DNA from: Caulobacter vibrioides
GTDB taxonomy: Bacteria; Pseudomonadota; Alphaproteobacteria; Caulobacterales; Caulobacteraceae
DNA: 64,000 nucleotides
Direction: 5' to 3'
Assembly: GCF_002858865.1 (NCBI RefSeq)
Contig: NZ_PJRR01000013.1
Location: 186,001-250,000 of the forward strand
Part shown: positions 43,637 to 52,167 of the stretch, piece after piece
Numbering within the stretch: position 1 is the first letter of the stretch
Layout: every line of letters begins with the position of its first letter
Notes under the pieces: model-generated
What the model saw: the letters and a program-made list of their open reading frames with translations, nothing else
Databases searched by the model: none
What the model was told of the DNA's origin: nothing
Translations under genes and position numbers: made by a program

Positions 43637-43755
43637 ATGGCGATGGGCGACCGACCCGCTCCTCGCAAACCGTGCCGGAACCTATCCCCTCCCGGCGGCG
43701 GCATGAGAGACTAGACTTTCGCCCAGATGCTCGACGCATCTGGGCGTTTTTCTTT
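43637..43755 (+). ncRNA. Candidate small RNA 3 between lolA and xthA
   Basis: Between the promoter above and a strong intrinsic terminator (CGCCCAGATGC/GCATCTGGGCG, 43720-43730 with 43736-43746, then TTTTTCTTT) lie about 119 bases without a protein frame. The body has a CTCCTCGC segment and ACCTATCCCCTCCC (43680-43693), which closely resembles ACCTATATCCCCTCCCC in candidate 1 (2551-2567). This suggests a shared C-rich, Shine-Dalgarno-binding motif. The terminator could alternatively serve lolA by read-through. Expression is not proven. Confidence 0.5.
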
Positions 43756-43787
43756 CCGGTCTCCAAAAACCGCGATAGAGCGGGGCC

Positions 43788-44594
43788 ATGCGCCTCCGTA
43801 TCGCCACCTGGAACGTCAATTCCGTCCGCCTCCGCGCCGAACAGGCCGCACGCTTCGTCGACGAGCAAGCTCCGGACGTCCTCTGCATGCAGGAGATCAA
43901 GTGCCAGGAGGGCGAGTTTCCGCGGGAAGCGTTCGAGGCCATGGGCCTGCCGCACCTGAAGATCGCCGGTCAGAAGGGCTGGCATGGGGTGGCCATCGCC
44001 TCGCGCCTGCCGATCGAAGACGTTCCCACCCTGATGACCTGCCGCGAGGGCCACGCCCGCTGTGTGGCGGTCAAGGTGGCCGGGGTCGAGATCCAGAACT
44101 TCTACATTCCGGCCGGCGGGGACACGCCCGATCGGATCGGCAATCCGAAGTTCGACCACAAGCTCGATTTCTACGAGACCCTGACCGCCGCCCTGAAGAA
44201 GCGTGACCCCAAGGCCCCGCTGATCGTCACCGGCGACCTCAATATCGCGCCGGGCGAGAACGACGTCTGGAGCCACCGCCAGATGCTGAAAGTGGTCAGC
44301 CATACGCCGCCGGAGCTGGAAGCCTTCGACGCATTGATCAAGTCGATGGACCTCTTGGACCTACCGCGCCTGGCGACGCCGGAGCCGCAGAAGCTGTTTT
44401 CCTGGTGGAGCTATCGCGCCGCTGATTTCCGCAAGTCCAACCGCGGCCTGCGCCTGGACCACATCCTGGCCAGCCCTGGCCTGCGCGACGCCGCGATCCT
44501 GGACGGCAAGGTCTCCTCGCGAGTCCACGACGACGTGCGCGAATGGGAGCGCCCTAGCGACCACGCGCCGGTCACGGCCGACCTGAAGGTCTGA
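43788..44594 (+). CDS. xthA: Exodeoxyribonuclease III XthA
   Basis: AP endonuclease and 3'-5' exonuclease of base-excision repair, 268 residues. Catalytic motifs: ATWNVNSVRLR, CMQEIKCQEGEFP, NFYIPAGGD, IVTGDLNIAPGENDVW, LRLDHILASP and PSDHAPVTADL. It is convergent with mutM, another base-excision gene, only 12 bases away. Confidence 0.96.
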   Translation: MRLRIATWNVNSVRLRAEQAARFVDEQAPDVLCMQEIKCQEGEFPREAFEAMGLPHLKIAGQKGWHGVAIASRLPIEDVPTLMTCREGHARCVAVKVAGVEIQNFYIPAGGDTPDRIGNPKFDHKLDFYETLTAALKKRDPKAPLIVTGDLNIAPGENDVWSHRQMLKVVSHTPPELEAFDALIKSMDLLDLPRLATPEPQKLFSWWSYRAADFRKSNRGLRLDHILASPGLRDAAILDGKVSSRVHDDVREWERPSDHAPVTADLKV

Positions 44595-44606
44595 GGCGAT
44601 GGACGC

Positions 44607-45470
44607 TCAGACCTGACAGACCGGACAGAAGAAGGTTGAACGTCCCGCCTGGACCTCCCGGGCGATCACGCCCTTGCACGCCGGCGTCGGGCACGGCTCG
44701 CCCTCGCGGTCGTAGACCCGGAAGCGGTGCTGGAAATAGCCCAGCGCGCCGTCGGCGGCCGCGAAATCCTTCAGCGTTGAGCCGCCCACCTCGACCGCCT
44801 CGGCTAGGACCTCCTTGATGGCGACGGTCAGCGGACCAAGGCGCTTGCGGGTGATGCCGCCTGACGGCTTGAAAGGCGAGATCCCCGATCTGTGCAGCGC
44901 CTCGCAGACATAGATATTGCCCAGGCCCGCGACCGTGCGCTGGTCCAGCAGCAGCGTCTTGGGGCCCTGCTTGCGATTGGCGAAGGCCTTTTCCAACGTG
45001 CAGACGTCGAACCCTTCGCCGAGCGGCTCGGGGCCCATGGTGGCGAACCACGGGTGATGACTCACCCTATCGGTCGGGATCAGGTCCATGAAGCCGAACC
45101 GGCGCGGGTCGTAATAGGTGATCGTCGCCCCGTCCTCGGTCTCGAAAACGACGTGGGCGTGCTTGTCGTCGGGCGTCACTTCTCGGGCGAAGTCACCGGG
45201 GCGAACCGTCCCCGTCGGCGCGGCGATCTCGAAGCGGCCGGTCATGCCCAGGTGCATCACCAAGGTGTCGCCCCGGTCGAGCGGGGCCAGGATGTACTTG
45301 GCGCGCCGATCCAGGCGCAGGATCCGCGCGCCGCTCAGCCGCTGAACGAAACCGTCGGGGAGCGGGAAGCGCAGGTCGGGCCGGTTGGCGCGGACGCTGG
45401 AAAGACGCGCCCCGGACAAGACGGGCTCCAGGCCCCGGCGGACGGTCTCGACTTCGGGCAATTCGGGCAC
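44607..45470 (-). CDS. mutM: Formamidopyrimidine-DNA glycosylase MutM
   Basis: Removes 8-oxoguanine and formamidopyrimidines from DNA. 287 residues. The GTG start at 45470 gives the obligatory PELPEVETVRRGL N-terminus with the catalytic Pro as residue 2, so the longer frame upstream is not used. The catalytic Lys is in RRAKYIL, and the C-terminal zinc finger has four Cys in PCPTPACKG and FFCPVCQV. It is divergent from ubiE. Confidence 0.97.
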   Translation of the reverse strand: MPELPEVETVRRGLEPVLSGARLSSVRANRPDLRFPLPDGFVQRLSGARILRLDRRAKYILAPLDRGDTLVMHLGMTGRFEIAAPTGTVRPGDFAREVTPDDKHAHVVFETEDGATITYYDPRRFGFMDLIPTDRVSHHPWFATMGPEPLGEGFDVCTLEKAFANRKQGPKTLLLDQRTVAGLGNIYVCEALHRSGISPFKPSGGITRKRLGPLTVAIKEVLAEAVEVGGSTLKDFAAADGALGYFQHRFRVYDREGEPCPTPACKGVIAREVQAGRSTFFCPVCQV

Positions 45471-45552
45471 AGGGAACCTTCGGCGGATGACGGCGGGCGT
45501 GTCGCGGGCTAATAGCGGACTTAAGATATAGAAAGCCCGGCCCAAAGACGTC

Positions 45553-46311
45553 ATGAGCAACACCTCCGCCAGCTTCGGTTTCAAGGATGTCGACGCCTCG
45601 CTGAAGGCGGGCCTGGTGCGCGGGGTCTTCGACCGCGTCGCCAAGAACTACGACATCATGAACGATCTGATGAGCGGCGGCGTCCACCGGCTGTGGAAAG
45701 ACGCGGTGGCCGCGCGTCTCAATCCGCAGCCCGGCGAGGTGATCATCGACTGCGCCGGCGGCACCGGCGATATGGCGCGCCGCTTCGCCAAGATGGCGCG
45801 AAAGGCCCAGGAACGCCGAGGCGGCCCCGACGCGACGATCAACATCGTCGACTACAACGCCGAAATGATCATGGCCGGAATCGAGCGGGGCGGCGAGCCG
45901 GAGATCACCTGGACCGTCGGCGACGCCCAGCGCCTGCCGCTGCCGGACGCCTATGCCGACGCCTATGTGATCTCGTTCGGCATCCGTAACGTGACCGACA
46001 TCAACGCGGCCCTGCGCGAAGCTCGGCGCGTGCTCAAGCCGGGCGGCCGGTTCCTGTGCCTGGAATTCTCGCGGCCGGTCACCGAGCCTTTGGCCAAGGC
46101 CTATGACGCCTACAGCTTCAAGGTCATTCCGCAGGTCGGCGAGTGGGTCGCCAAGGACCGCGAGGCCTACCAGTACCTGGTGGAGAGCATCCGACGCTTC
46201 CCCGATCAGCGGACCTTCGCGGGCATGATCGAAACGGCCGGCTTCAAGCGCGTGACCTTCACCAACTTCACCGGCGGCGTCGCGGCCCTGCACCAGGGCT
46301 GGGCGATCTAG
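45553..46311 (+). CDS. ubiE: Ubiquinone C-methyltransferase UbiE
   Basis: SAM-dependent methyltransferase of ubiquinone (and menaquinone) synthesis. 252 residues with SAM motif [15 protein letters not shown], the UbiE signature [18 protein letters not shown]-like (here [19 protein letters not shown]) and [21 protein letters not shown]. It begins an operon with ubiB, 4 bases downstream. Confidence 0.97.
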   Translation: MSNTSASFGFKDVDASLKAGLVRGVFDRVAKNYDIMNDLMSGGVHRLWKDAVAARLNPQPGEVIIDCAGGTGDMARRFAKMARKAQERRGGPDATINIVDYNAEMIMAGIERGGEPEITWTVGDAQRLPLPDAYADAYVISFGIRNVTDINAALREARRVLKPGGRFLCLEFSRPVTEPLAKAYDAYSFKVIPQVGEWVAKDREAYQYLVESIRRFPDQRTFAGMIETAGFKRVTFTNFTGGVAALHQGWAI

Positions 46312-46315
46312 GACC

Positions 46316-47824
46316 GTGGCCACGCTCGAAGCCTTCTGGCGCCTGACCGGCGCGGGCTGGGCCTTGGTCCGGGCCGACGCTCTGATCCCGCGTGAACTGG
46401 AACCCCTGCTTCCCCCCAGCGCGAAGCTGGCTGGGCGCGTCCTGCGCCTCTTCGCAGGCCCGGCCGCCCGCAAGGGACGGCCGGGGGAACGCCTGGCGGC
46501 GGTGCTCGAACGTCAAGGGCCGGCCGCAATCAAGATGGGCCAGTTCCTGTCGACCCGCGCCGATATCTTCGGCGCGGCCTTCGCCGATGACCTGTCGCGC
46601 CTGAAGGACCGGCTGCCGGCCTTTCCACTGAGCGTCGCCAGGGCCGAGATCGCCCGCAACCTCGGCAAGCCGCTGGATGAGATCTTCGCCGAGATCGGTG
46701 AACCGGTGGCCGCCGCCTCTCTGGCCCAGGCCCACCCCGCAACGCTGGTCGACGGCCAAAAGGTCGCGGTCAAGGTCCTGCGCCCGGGCGTCGAGCGGCA
46801 GGTCGCCCGAGACACCGCCGTCCTGCGCCTGGCCGCGCGTCTCGCCGAGACCCTCGTCCCAGCCTCGCGACGTCTGCGTCCGACCGAGTTCGTCGAGGTC
46901 GTGATCCGCGCACTCGAGCTTGAGATGGACCTGCGCTTCGAGGCCGCCGGCTGCGCCGAGCTGGGCGAGGCCATGGCCAAAGACCCCTATATGCGCGCGC
47001 CCGCCGTCTGCTGGGAGGGCGTCGGCAAACGCGTCCTGACCCTGAGCTGGGCGGAAGGCGCACCCTTATCTGGCCCCGCCGCACTGGATCTGCCAGGCCT
47101 GGACCGCAAGGCGCTGGCCGAGAACGTCACGCGCGGTTTCCTCGCCCAAGCGCTGGATCACGGCCTGTTCCACGCCGACCTCCACGAGGGCAATCTGTTC
47201 ATCGCCGCGCCGGCCGCGATCACGGCGGTGGACTATGGCATTGTCGGTCGCCTGGGGCCCGGCGAGCGCCGCTACCTCGCCGAGATCCTCTACGGCTTTC
47301 TCAATCGTGACTATGCGCGCGTGGCCAAGATCCATTTCGACGCCGGTTATGTGCCCGCCCACCAGGATATGGACGCCTTCGCCCAAGCCCTGCGCGCTGT
47401 CGGCGAGCCGGTGTTTGGCCGTAAAGCGCGCGAGGTCTCGATGGGCCGACTGCTGGCGCAGCTGTTCGAGATTACCGCCCTGTTCGATATGGCGCTGCGC
47501 CCTGAGCTCGTTCTGCTTCAGAAGACCATGGTCACCGTTGAAGGCGTCGCTCGCCGGATTGATCCCACCCACGATCTTTGGGCGGCCGCAGATCCGGTCG
47601 TACGGCGGTGGATCGGCCGTGAGCTCTCCCCCGCCGCCAAGGCGCGAGACTTCGCCGAAGAGGCGATACGGGCGATCAAGGCTCTCGCGCGGCTGGCGGA
47701 GACCCCCACCGCACCCCCGCCCGTCGCCGCCGAACGCCTTCACACCTGGCCCCTGCTCTGGTTTCTGGTCGGCGCGGCCACGGCGGGAGCGGCCTTTGTG
47801 ACCGGTGTGCTCCTGGCCCGCTAG
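46316..47824 (+). CDS. ubiB: Ubiquinone biosynthesis accessory kinase-like protein UbiB
   Basis: An atypical protein-kinase-like ATPase of 502 residues needed for ubiquinone synthesis. The family's KxGQ motif is AIKMGQFLSTRAD, followed by the Ala-rich nucleotide loop AAASLAQAHPATL, LEMDLRFEAAG, HADLHEGNLFI (catalytic-loop equivalent) and VDYGIVGRL (DFG equivalent). Two hydrophobic segments at the end (WPLLWFLVGAATAGAAFVTG) anchor it in the membrane. GTG start at 46316. Co-transcribed with ubiE. Confidence 0.96.
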   Translation: MATLEAFWRLTGAGWALVRADALIPRELEPLLPPSAKLAGRVLRLFAGPAARKGRPGERLAAVLERQGPAAIKMGQFLSTRADIFGAAFADDLSRLKDRLPAFPLSVARAEIARNLGKPLDEIFAEIGEPVAAASLAQAHPATLVDGQKVAVKVLRPGVERQVARDTAVLRLAARLAETLVPASRRLRPTEFVEVVIRALELEMDLRFEAAGCAELGEAMAKDPYMRAPAVCWEGVGKRVLTLSWAEGAPLSGPAALDLPGLDRKALAENVTRGFLAQALDHGLFHADLHEGNLFIAAPAAITAVDYGIVGRLGPGERRYLAEILYGFLNRDYARVAKIHFDAGYVPAHQDMDAFAQALRAVGEPVFGRKAREVSMGRLLAQLFEITALFDMALRPELVLLQKTMVTVEGVARRIDPTHDLWAAADPVVRRWIGRELSPAAKARDFAEEAIRAIKALARLAETPTAPPPVAAERLHTWPLLWFLVGAATAGAAFVTGVLLAR

Positions 47825-47830
47825 GATCAA

Positions 47831-48145
47831 TCATCCAGAGGCAGCCGGCGCACCTCCCGTTCGTTGAGCGGTTGGGCTCGTGGCCTCGACGTTGAAACTC
47901 CCGACAATCGCCTCATAAAGCGCCGACCGTGGACCCATGCCCTCGGCGCTGAGGGCATCGGCGACGTGTCCTGCCAGATCGGCCAGGATAATGCCCCAGG
48001 CGGTGGTTTCCATGACCACGCTTTCCTCAGCGTAGAGGCCAAATTTCAGCGAGCAATGAAGGCCGCGCTCAGCGATCCAGACGCGCGCCAGCTCAACGGC
48101 GCTGGTGTCGCGAAGGGCGGCGGCGGGCACAGTAAGGGCATCCAT
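47831..48145 (-). CDS. DUF5076 family protein
   Basis: A 104-residue cytoplasmic protein matching DUF5076: MDALTVPAAALRDTSAVELA, VWIAERGLHCSLKFGLY and AWGIILADLAGHVADAL. Start 48145 is chosen because GGAGGAA lies upstream; the frame extends to 48193. The function is unknown. It is convergent with ubiB (6 bases) and follows a lipoprotein gene on the same strand by 44 bases. Confidence 0.8.
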   Translation of the reverse strand: MDALTVPAAALRDTSAVELARVWIAERGLHCSLKFGLYAEESVVMETTAWGIILADLAGHVADALSAEGMGPRSALYEAIVGSFNVEATSPTAQRTGGAPAASG

Positions 48146-48189
48146 GACGACTTCCTCCGGCATGCCAGACCGAGCGTGAACACGCCCCC

Positions 48190-48744
48190 TCATCCTTCCG
48201 CCTGATCTCGACCGCGCGCCTTCGCCGCCGACGCTCGGCGTGCTTCGCGAGCCTTCTGTTCATCCCAGTAGGCTCCGCCCTCCTCTGGTCGGAACATCGT
48301 GCGCGGCGCGCCCTCGCGCGAAACCACCGCGAAGACGTTGTCCTTGGGATCGTAGATGAGAAGATCGCCATTCGGCCGCTTGAGCGTCTCGGCGCCCCTT
48401 GGCGGATCACTGACGAAGGCGTGGACCTTGGAGACATAGTCATCCACTGACTTCGCCGAGAAACTGGCCCCATTTCGCTCGAAGGATCGCTGGGCGTTCT
48501 CATCGGCCGAGCGTGTACGATTGGCGGCCCAGTAAGGCTTGCCCGCGATCAGCTTGACGGGCGCATCGCGCGGATCGTCTCGACGGCCCTCACCGCTGGG
48601 GGATACGGCGACGCCCTCACTCGCCGCGATCCGGTCGCTCCCCGTCGGAGCCTTCACCGCAGAAGCCCCGCTATCGCAGCCCGCAAGTCCAACCATGATC
48701 AAGATCGTCAGGGCGCAGGCGGGCAGACGTTGTACAATCTTCAT
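48190..48744 (-). CDS. Lipoprotein with a toxin-nuclease-like C-terminal pattern
   Basis: 184 residues. A lipobox ends the signal peptide (TILIMVGLAGC, Cys 23). Residues about 24-95 look flexible. Residues about 100-170 form a compact domain: SVDDYVSKVHAFVSDPPRGA, LKRPNGDLLIYDPKDNVFAV, GAPRTMFRPEEGGAYWDEQ. This pattern (RxNGDxxxYDPxxNxFxV...RTxFxP) resembles C-terminal nuclease modules of polymorphic toxins that I have seen, but I cannot name the family with certainty. No immunity gene is obvious. It may be a domesticated form. Confidence 0.7.
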   Translation of the reverse strand: MKIVQRLPACALTILIMVGLAGCDSGASAVKAPTGSDRIAASEGVAVSPSGEGRRDDPRDAPVKLIAGKPYWAANRTRSADENAQRSFERNGASFSAKSVDDYVSKVHAFVSDPPRGAETLKRPNGDLLIYDPKDNVFAVVSREGAPRTMFRPEEGGAYWDEQKAREARRASAAKARGRDQAEG

Positions 48745-48893
48745 GATCGTAATAACCCAATTGCTCTACCTAGACGATTGATGAACGAAAGCGGAACGCG
48801 AGTCGAGTCCCTTTTTCGCCCTCCGATTGGCTCTGGCGCTTTGGCGCGCGGATGGGCATGTGCTGGGGGAACGACCGGAGCGTGGAGCGGGAC

Positions 48894-50090
48894 GTGGGCG
48901 AGAAGCGGGTTCTTCTGATCGTCGGCGGCGGTGTGGCGGCCTACAAGGCGCTGCTGCTGACGCGCCTTCTAAGAAAGGCCGGCGTGGCCGTGCGACCGAT
49001 CCTGACCAAGGCCGGCGCCGCGTTCGTCACGCCCTTGTCTCTGGCCGCGCTGGCCGAGGACAAGGTCTACGAGGATCTCTTCTCGCTGACCGACGAGCAT
49101 GAGATGGGCCATATCGAGCTGTCGCGCTCGGCTGATCTCGTGGTGGTGGCGCCGGCGACCGCTGACCTGATCGCCAAGGCGGCCCAGGGTCTGGCCGGAG
49201 ACCTGGCCTCCACCACGCTGCTGGCCACCGACAAGCCTGTCCTGATGGCCCCAGCCATGAACGTGCGCATGTGGCTGCATCCAGCCACCCAACGCAATAT
49301 CGCGACTCTCAAGGCCGACGGCGTGCGCTTCGTCGGCCCTGAGGAGGGCGCCATGGCATGCGGTGAATTCGGCCCCGGTCGCCTGGCCGAACCCGAGGCG
49401 ATCTTCGCCGCGATCATGGCGGCGCTGGAAGGTCCCGCCGCCCGACCGCTGGAGGGCAAGCGGGCGCTGGTCACCGCTGGACCGACGTTCGAACCCATCG
49501 ATCCCGTGCGCGGCATTACAAACCGGTCCAGCGGCAAACAGGGCTTCGCGATCGCTGAGGCTCTGGCCAAGCTCGGCGCAGAGGTGACCTTGATCGCAGG
49601 CCCCGTCGCGCTTCCGACCCCACCCGGCGTCCGCCGGATCGATGTCGAGACCGCCCGACAGATGCTGGCGGCCAGCCAGGCCGCTCTGCCCGCCGACGTC
49701 GGCGTCTTTGTCGCGGCTGTGGCCGACTGGCGGGTCGACGAGGCGTTTGGCAGCAAGCTGAAGAAGGAGAAGGGCGGACCGCCGGCCCTGACCTTCGTCG
49801 AGAATCCCGACATCCTGGCGACCTTGTCGGCCAGCGGACCCCATCGCCCGCGCCTTGTCGTCGGTTTCGCGGCGGAGACCGACCATGTCGAGGAGCACGC
49901 CCGCGCCAAGCTGGCGCGCAAGGGTTGCGACTGGATCATCGCCAACGATGTCACCGAGCCCGGCGTCATGGGCGGCGGCGAGAACGCCGTGCTGCTGGTG
50001 ACCAAAACCGGAACCGAGCGCTGGGACCGCGCCGCCAAGGATCGGGTCGCCGCTCAGATCGCCCAACGGATCGCAGAGGCCTTGGGTTAG
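48894..50090 (+). CDS. coaBC: Bifunctional CoaBC (phosphopantothenoylcysteine synthetase/decarboxylase)
   Basis: Two consecutive steps of coenzyme A synthesis. The CoaC half (about 1-180) is a flavin-dependent decarboxylase with [44 protein letters not shown] and [10 protein letters not shown]. The CoaB half has [37 protein letters not shown] and SKLKKEKGG. The GTG at 48894 gives [13 protein letters not shown] and has GGAG at 6 bases; ATG 48852 and GTG 48882 are in-frame alternatives. dut follows by 59 bases, a common pairing. Confidence 0.95.
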   Translation: MGEKRVLLIVGGGVAAYKALLLTRLLRKAGVAVRPILTKAGAAFVTPLSLAALAEDKVYEDLFSLTDEHEMGHIELSRSADLVVVAPATADLIAKAAQGLAGDLASTTLLATDKPVLMAPAMNVRMWLHPATQRNIATLKADGVRFVGPEEGAMACGEFGPGRLAEPEAIFAAIMAALEGPAARPLEGKRALVTAGPTFEPIDPVRGITNRSSGKQGFAIAEALAKLGAEVTLIAGPVALPTPPGVRRIDVETARQMLAASQAALPADVGVFVAAVADWRVDEAFGSKLKKEKGGPPALTFVENPDILATLSASGPHRPRLVVGFAAETDHVEEHARAKLARKGCDWIIANDVTEPGVMGGGENAVLLVTKTGTERWDRAAKDRVAAQIAQRIAEALG

Positions 50091-50149
50091 CCTTCAGAGC
50101 GCCGGGCAAATCAGCTACAGCCGGAGCCAACGCGTCCGAGGAGCTCCGC

Positions 50150-50617
50150 ATGTCCGCCATCCCCGCTGGTCTCGCCATTCGTTTCAAGCGCTGGGAGGGC
50201 AACGCCGACCTGCCGGTCCCCGCCTACGCCACGGCCGGCGCGGCGGGTTTCGACCTGCGGGCCCATGTGCCGGATGAGGCGCCGATCGTCCTGAAGCCGG
50301 GCGCCCGTTGCATGGCCCCGACGGGCTTTTCGGTTGCGATCCCCGACGGCTACGAGATGCAGGTGCGTCCGCGCTCGGGACTTGCGCTCAAGAACGGCGT
50401 CACGGTCGTCAACGCGCCGGGCACCGTCGACAGCGACTATCGCGGCCAGGTCTGCGTGCTGCTGATCAATCTGGGCGAAGAGGACTTCACGATCCGCCGT
50501 GGCGACCGCATCGCCCAGGGCGTCATCGCCGCCGCGCCCCAATGGCCCCTGGTCGAGGTCGAGGACCTGGACGCGACAGAGCGAGGCGCGGGCGGTTTCG
50601 GATCGACCGGAGTCTAG
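50150..50617 (+). CDS. dut: dUTP diphosphatase Dut
   Basis: Hydrolyses dUTP to dUMP, keeping uracil out of DNA. 155 residues; trimeric dUTPase motifs: [11 protein letters not shown] (1), [20 protein letters not shown] (2-3, with Asp in [11 protein letters not shown]), RIAQGVIA (4) and the C-terminal [10 protein letters not shown] (5). Follows coaBC. Its stop codon overlaps that of the small convergent gene on the other strand. Confidence 0.97.
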   Translation: MSAIPAGLAIRFKRWEGNADLPVPAYATAGAAGFDLRAHVPDEAPIVLKPGARCMAPTGFSVAIPDGYEMQVRPRSGLALKNGVTVVNAPGTVDSDYRGQVCVLLINLGEEDFTIRRGDRIAQGVIAAAPQWPLVEVEDLDATERGAGGFGSTGV

Positions 50618-50754
50618 TTGGCCACAGGCTGGATGGCCCGCAGGCCCAGGACCAGGTAGCCGCCAAACCCTGCGGCGAAGGCGGCGGCGGCCATCCACAG
50701 AACCGGGCGGATCATGTCGAGCGGCGTCTGGCCGGTCGGGGACTGGGACTTCAC
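50614..50754 (-). CDS. Small single-span membrane protein
   Basis: 46 residues from a GTG at 50754 that has GGAGG 5 bases upstream, a near-ideal ribosome site. The protein has a polar start ([15 protein letters not shown]) and one hydrophobic helix ([20 protein letters not shown]), ending AIQPVAN. A longer frame begins at 50871 but has no such site. The stop codon overlaps the dut stop on the opposite strand. No family is recognised. Confidence 0.6.
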   Translation of the reverse strand: MKSQSPTGQTPLDMIRPVLWMAAAAFAAGFGGYLVLGLRAIQPVAN

Positions 50755-50963
50755 GGTAACCTCCTGCGGCCAATAGGCGGAACCGACGAACACACGCCGG
50801 CGGAGATACGCACTCCCGAAGCCTTGGCTGCGATGGGGAGCGGCTTTTAGGATGGCGCGATTCCAATGCAAGCGGAAATTGCGGCGCGGTGTCGCAGCCC
50901 CATGGCCCGCCCCCTCCGTCCTGCTGCGGATAGAGGCGTTGATCGAGCGCCTCTGTTGATTTT

Positions 50964-50979
50964 TGGACGACTGCGTCCA
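50964..50979. promoter_or_regulatory. Operator-like palindrome before emrA
   Basis: TGGACG-ACTG-CGTCCA, a 6-bp perfect inverted repeat, lies about 71 bases before emrA next to TTGATT (50956-50961). A TetR gene ends the same operon, so this is a natural candidate for its binding site. Confidence 0.45.
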
Positions 50980-51049
50980 TTTATCCCTTGTATGTTGCGC
51001 CGGACCTGACTATCCGGCGCGCTTGTTGTCATTCGACAAGGGCTTGGCC

Positions 51050-52153
51050 ATGGCGGCGTCAGAGAAGAAGAAGCTGGTTCCCCTGATCGTCGGTGGCGTG
51101 GCGATCGCTGCGGTTCTGGTCGGCGGAACCCTTTGGTTCCTGGACAAGCAGCACTTCGAGAGCACCGACAACGCCTTCGTCCAGGCCGACACCGTGCAGG
51201 TCAGCCCGCAAGTCTCCGGCTATGTCGCCGAGGTGCTTGTCGCGGATAACCAGCGCGTCGAGCCCGGTCAGGTGCTGGCCAAGATCGATCCGTCGACCTT
51301 CCAGGCGCGGGTGGACCAGGCGATCGCCAACGCCGCAGCGGCGGACGCCGCCGTTAGGGCGATCGATGACAAGAACAGCCTGGAGCAGGCCGTGATCGCC
51401 CAGAGGGCGGCCGGCGTGACCAGCGCCCAGGCCGACGCCAGCCGCGCCAAGGCCGACCTTGACCGCTACAACGCCCTGGCCGACCAGGGCTGGGTGTCGC
51501 AGCAGAAGGTGCAGACCACACGCGCGGCCGCGACCCAGTCCGCCGCCGGCGTCGCCAGCGCCCAGGCCGCGCTGGAAGCCGAGAAGCGCGCCGCCCAATC
51601 GCTGGGCTCGGCCAAGGCCCAGGCAATCGCCCAGGCCGCCGCCGCCCATGCCGCTGTCGAACAGGCCAAGCTGGACCTTGAACGCACCGTGATCCGCGCG
51701 CCGGTCAGCGGCGTGGTCGGCGCCCGCGCTGTCCGCCCGGGCCAACTGGTTCAGCCGGGCGTCGCCCTGATGTCGGTGGTGCCGCTGGGCCAGGCCTATG
51801 TCGTCGCCAACTTCAAGGAGACCCAGGTCGCCCGCCTGCGCATCGGCCAGCCCGTCGAAATCAAGGCAGACGCCTTCGGCAAGGAAAAGATCGTCGGCAA
51901 GGTCGACAGCTTCGCACCCGCTACGGGCCAAGAGTTCGCGCTGATCCCGGTTGAGAACGCCGTCGGCAACTTCACCAAGATCACCCAGCGCCTCCCGGTG
52001 AAGATCGCCGTCGACCGCAGCCAGCTGGGCGCAGCCCTGCGGCCCGGTCTGTCGGTCGAGATCAAGGTGGATGTCCGCGATCGCTCGGGCCCCTCGTTCG
52101 CAGAGGCGGCGCAAATGACGCCGCAGGTGGCCCGACAGGGCGCGGCCCGCTAG
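51050..52153 (+). CDS. emrA: HlyD/EmrA-type membrane fusion protein
   Basis: Periplasmic adaptor of a tripartite drug efflux pump. 367 residues: one N-terminal helix (about 8-31), then STDNAFVQADTVQVSPQVSGYVAEV and NQRVEPGQVLAKIDPSTFQARV of the lipoyl half, a long Ala-rich coiled coil (about 90-210), then LERTVIRAPVSGVVGARAVRPGQLV and a barrel. It leads emrA-emrB-tetR (14- and 16-base gaps). An outer-membrane partner is not in the window. Confidence 0.92.
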   Translation: MAASEKKKLVPLIVGGVAIAAVLVGGTLWFLDKQHFESTDNAFVQADTVQVSPQVSGYVAEVLVADNQRVEPGQVLAKIDPSTFQARVDQAIANAAAADAAVRAIDDKNSLEQAVIAQRAAGVTSAQADASRAKADLDRYNALADQGWVSQQKVQTTRAAATQSAAGVASAQAALEAEKRAAQSLGSAKAQAIAQAAAAHAAVEQAKLDLERTVIRAPVSGVVGARAVRPGQLVQPGVALMSVVPLGQAYVVANFKETQVARLRIGQPVEIKADAFGKEKIVGKVDSFAPATGQEFALIPVENAVGNFTKITQRLPVKIAVDRSQLGAALRPGLSVEIKVDVRDRSGPSFAEAAQMTPQVARQGAAR

Positions 52154-52167
52154 TCGGCCCGCCCGTC

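Noticed and set aside
48190-48744. Contact-dependent inhibition locus
   Set aside because: There is no large CdiA/CdiB or Rhs gene and no immunity gene nearby; only a short lipoprotein with a toxin-like pattern.
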